64,000 nucleotides of DNA, taken from assembly GCF_902804485.1 (NCBI RefSeq), contig NZ_CADCST010000102.1, positions 62,001 to 126,000 on the forward strand, given 5' to 3'. The DNA is from Flavobacterium collinsii. Its GTDB lineage: Bacteria; Bacteroidota; Bacteroidia; Flavobacteriales; Flavobacteriaceae. The position numbers and the translations under genes were made by a program. Below the pieces are notes generated by a model. It was not told the DNA's origin and made no database searches. It worked only from the letters and a program-made list of their open reading frames with translations. How positions within the stretch are numbered: the first letter of the stretch is position 1; every line of letters starts with the position of its first letter. Of the stretch, positions 61,916 through 64,000 are shown in pieces.

Positions 61916-63307
61916 ATGAAAATTACAAAAATTTGTTGCATTGGTGCAGGTTATGTTGGGGGGCCAACAATGGCAGTAATTGCTCAAAAATGTCCACATA
62001 TTCAAGTGACTGTTGTCGATTTGAATGAGCAAAGAATTAAAGACTGGAACGATCCTGATACGAATAATATTCCGATTTACGAACCTGGACTCTCTGAAAT
62101 AGTAGCTGAGGCAAGGGGGAGAAATCTTTTCTTTTCAACAGAAGTAGAAAAGGCGATTGATGAGGCTCAGGTAATCTTTATTTCTGTAAATACGCCAACT
62201 AAAACCTATGGAAAAGGAAAAGGTATGGCGGCCGATTTAAAATATATTGAATTGTGTGCCAGACAAATCGCAAAAGTGGCGAAACAAAATAAAATTGTTG
62301 TTGAGAAATCGACTTTGCCAGTGCGTACGGCCGAGGCAATAAAAAGTATTTTGGATAATACCGGAAATGGAGTACAGTTTCAAATTTTATCAAATCCGGA
62401 ATTTCTGGCCGAAGGAACTGCTGTCACTGATTTGTTAAATCCTGATCGAATCCTGATCGGAGGTGATACAACACCGGAAGGCGAAGTGGCGATAAATGCT
62501 TTAGTTGATGTTTATGCAAATTGGGTAAGCAAAGATAAAATCTTAACCACCAATGTCTGGTCATCGGAATTGTCTAAATTAACAGCGAATGCTTTTTTAG
62601 CACAACGTATTTCGTCCATAAATGCAATGTCCGAATTGTGTGAAAAAACAGGTGCTGATGTTAACGAGGTCGCTCGTGCTATTGGAATGGATAGCAGAAT
62701 AGGATCTAAATTTTTAAAAGCATCAGTTGGTTTTGGAGGTTCTTGTTTTCAAAAAGATATTCTCAATTTAGTGTATATAGCAAAATCGTATGGTTTGAAC
62801 GAAGTTGCCGATTATTGGGAGCAGGTGATTATAATGAATGATCATCAGAAGAAAAGATTTTCGAATAAAATTGTTCAGACTCTGTATAACACTGTTGCGG
62901 ATAAAAAAATTACCTTTTTAGGCTGGGCATTCAAAAAGGATACAAATGATACCAGAGAATCTGCGGCAATTTATGTGGCAGATGATTTGATTATTGAACA
63001 GGCAAGTATAGCTGTTTATGATCCTAAAGTTTCCGGAAACAAAATACAGAGCGATTTAAATTATTTGGAAACGAGGTCAATTGAAGAGAATAAAGCCAGA
63101 GTCGTAACGTTTGATAACGCTTATGATGCTTGTAAAGATGCTCACGCAATAGCTGTTTTAACAGAATGGGATGAGTTTACCACTTACGACTGGCAAAGAA
63201 TATATGATTCAATGCATAAGCCTGCTTTCGTTTTTGATGGAAGAAATATCTTAAATGCAAAAAAGCTGGAGTCAATTGGTTTTATTTATAATGGGATAGG
63301 TTCCTAA
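61916..63307 (+). CDS. UDP-glucose 6-dehydrogenase-like nucleotide-sugar dehydrogenase
   Basis: It oxidises a UDP-hexose to the uronic acid using NAD, 463 residues. The Rossmann loop is CIGAGYVGGPTMAV (8-21). The catalytic Cys277 is in GFGGSCFQKDIL. VVEKSTLPVRTAEAI and the C-terminal FLGWAFKKDTNDTRESAA fit the long, eukaryote-like UGDH type. Uronic acids are common in capsules. The coordinates overlap nothing else. Confidence 0.92.
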   Translation: MKITKICCIGAGYVGGPTMAVIAQKCPHIQVTVVDLNEQRIKDWNDPDTNNIPIYEPGLSEIVAEARGRNLFFSTEVEKAIDEAQVIFISVNTPTKTYGKGKGMAADLKYIELCARQIAKVAKQNKIVVEKSTLPVRTAEAIKSILDNTGNGVQFQILSNPEFLAEGTAVTDLLNPDRILIGGDTTPEGEVAINALVDVYANWVSKDKILTTNVWSSELSKLTANAFLAQRISSINAMSELCEKTGADVNEVARAIGMDSRIGSKFLKASVGFGGSCFQKDILNLVYIAKSYGLNEVADYWEQVIIMNDHQKKRFSNKIVQTLYNTVADKKITFLGWAFKKDTNDTRESAAIYVADDLIIEQASIAVYDPKVSGNKIQSDLNYLETRSIEENKARVVTFDNAYDACKDAHAIAVLTEWDEFTTYDWQRIYDSMHKPAFVFDGRNILNAKKLESIGFIYNGIGS

Positions 63308-63385
63308 TTGAGATTGGTATTGAAGTAAAATTTGGTATAAAAGAAGAAAGACGGTGTTGGATTTTATTCATTGTAAAAGGAGATT

Positions 63386-63850
63386 ATGAATTGGTATGTT
63401 GTTTATACGAAGCCTAAATGGGAGAAGAAAGTTGCGGACAGACTGAGTCAAATAGGTATTGAGTGTTATTGCCCGCTAATCACTCAGGTGAAAGAATGGT
63501 CAGACAGGAAGAAGAAAATTGAAGTTCCTCTTTTTAATTCGTACGTATTTGTTCAATTGAAAGATATTGATCGTAATTCCGTTTTTCAGATAGCAGGAGT
63601 AGTGCGCTATTTGTTTTGGCTGGGTAAACCTGCAATTGTTCGTGATGAAGAAATTAATAGTATAAAAGGAAGTCTTAAGGCTCCAAACATAAGTGATATA
63701 TCAGTGACTTCAATTCAGGCTGGAGATCGGATAAAAATAGAAGCAGGAGTTTTCAGTAATCAGGAAGCGATTGTTCAGGAAGTTTCAAACACACATTATA
63801 TATTGGTTTTAGAATCTTTGGGCTGTGTACTTAAAATAAAATACAAATAA
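63386..63850 (+). CDS. UpxY-type NusG-like transcription antiterminator
   Basis: A NusG-family specialised elongation factor, 154 residues. The NGN domain starts WYVVYTKPKWEKKVADRLSQ, and a KOW-like segment is AGDRIKIEAGVFSNQEAIVQ near the C-terminus. In Bacteroides, UpxY proteins keep RNA polymerase transcribing through early terminators of their own capsule operon. Here it follows the sugar dehydrogenase by 78 bases, and a terminator-like hairpin lies just downstream, which fits that role. Confidence 0.88.
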   Translation: MNWYVVYTKPKWEKKVADRLSQIGIECYCPLITQVKEWSDRKKKIEVPLFNSYVFVQLKDIDRNSVFQIAGVVRYLFWLGKPAIVRDEEINSIKGSLKAPNISDISVTSIQAGDRIKIEAGVFSNQEAIVQEVSNTHYILVLESLGCVLKIKYK

Positions 63851-63878
63851 TTTAGTTATAGTTTTACAATTTCAGTTA

Positions 63879-63929
63879 AAACAGAGGGTAGAATTCTTTA
63901 GTTTAAGATTTTATTTCTCTGTTTTTTTT
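63879..63929 (+). terminator. Terminator-like hairpin after the UpxY gene
   Basis: AAACAGAG (63879-63886) pairs with CTCTGTTT (63917-63924), enclosing a 30-base loop, followed by T residues to 63929. The long loop makes it weaker than the other terminators here. From 63930 to the window end no feature is seen. Confidence 0.5.
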
Positions 63930-64000
63930 ATAATGTGATTTTTTGCATACTGATTGAGAGGTGGTTATTGGGTTAGGTTTTTTTTAATAGTCTATTTTTT

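Noticed and set aside
61742..62032. Minus-strand frame between epimerase and dehydrogenase
   Set aside because: It is a shadow of two well-supported genes.

Overview
The window looks like a chromosomal segment of a Flavobacterium-like member of the Bacteroidota. The evidence is low GC, tandem SusC/SusD outer-membrane uptake pairs, promoters of the TTTG-N19/20-TAnnTTTG type, ribosomal genes without Shine-Dalgarno sequences, an UpxY-type antiterminator beside polysaccharide genes, and lipoproteins with acidic residues after the lipobox Cys. No tRNA, rRNA, CRISPR array, integrase or intact insertion sequence was recognised.

Layout. 1-4954 (minus) is most of a giant alpha-2-macroglobulin-like protein whose C-terminus lies outside the window. 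5167-12686 holds housekeeping genes: mpl, a DUF1287 lipoprotein, radC, a YjjG-type phosphatase, an exported protein of unknown role, rarA, a rhomboid protease and rlmB. 12774-27446 (minus) has three consecutive SusC-SusD pairs. Their 5' ends are nearly the same and each pair ends in its own terminator; an Omp85-superfamily protein lies upstream. 29606-49454 is the ribosomal-protein supercluster (rpsL-rpsG-fusA-rpsJ, then rplC to rplQ with secY, infA, rpmJ and rpoA). 49705-57570 carries carA, eno, gltA, two guanidine-modifying-superfamily enzymes, a MarC-family membrane protein, a CoA-binding protein and recR. 57641-63850 is the start of a capsule or exopolysaccharide locus: export lipoprotein, tyrosine autokinase, epimerase, nucleotide-sugar dehydrogenase and UpxY.

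How the parts work together. The SusCD pairs would import three different ligands through TonB-dependent channels with surface lipoprotein lids. The ribosomal block supplies translation, secretion (SecY) and the RNA polymerase alpha subunit. It is not one simple transcript: a terminator follows rpsJ, a canonical promoter precedes rplC, a second promoter with a strong hairpin precedes rpsH, and a bulged hairpin precedes rpsD. The polysaccharide genes make and export a surface glycan, and a terminator-like hairpin just after upxY is a plausible antitermination target.

Most unusual points. (1) An XRE-type regulator sits between rpsJ and rplC and is followed by a decayed tandem copy of its whole locus. 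(2) A roughly 187-bp tandem duplication at the Omp85/SusC junction carries a dead copy of the Omp85 3' end. (3) The macroglobulin contains a segment resembling a TonB-receptor plug as well as an intact CxEQ thioester motif. (4) Several GC-rich or GAA-loop palindromes look like interspersed repeats. All functional calls come from reading motifs in the sequence; no database search was run.
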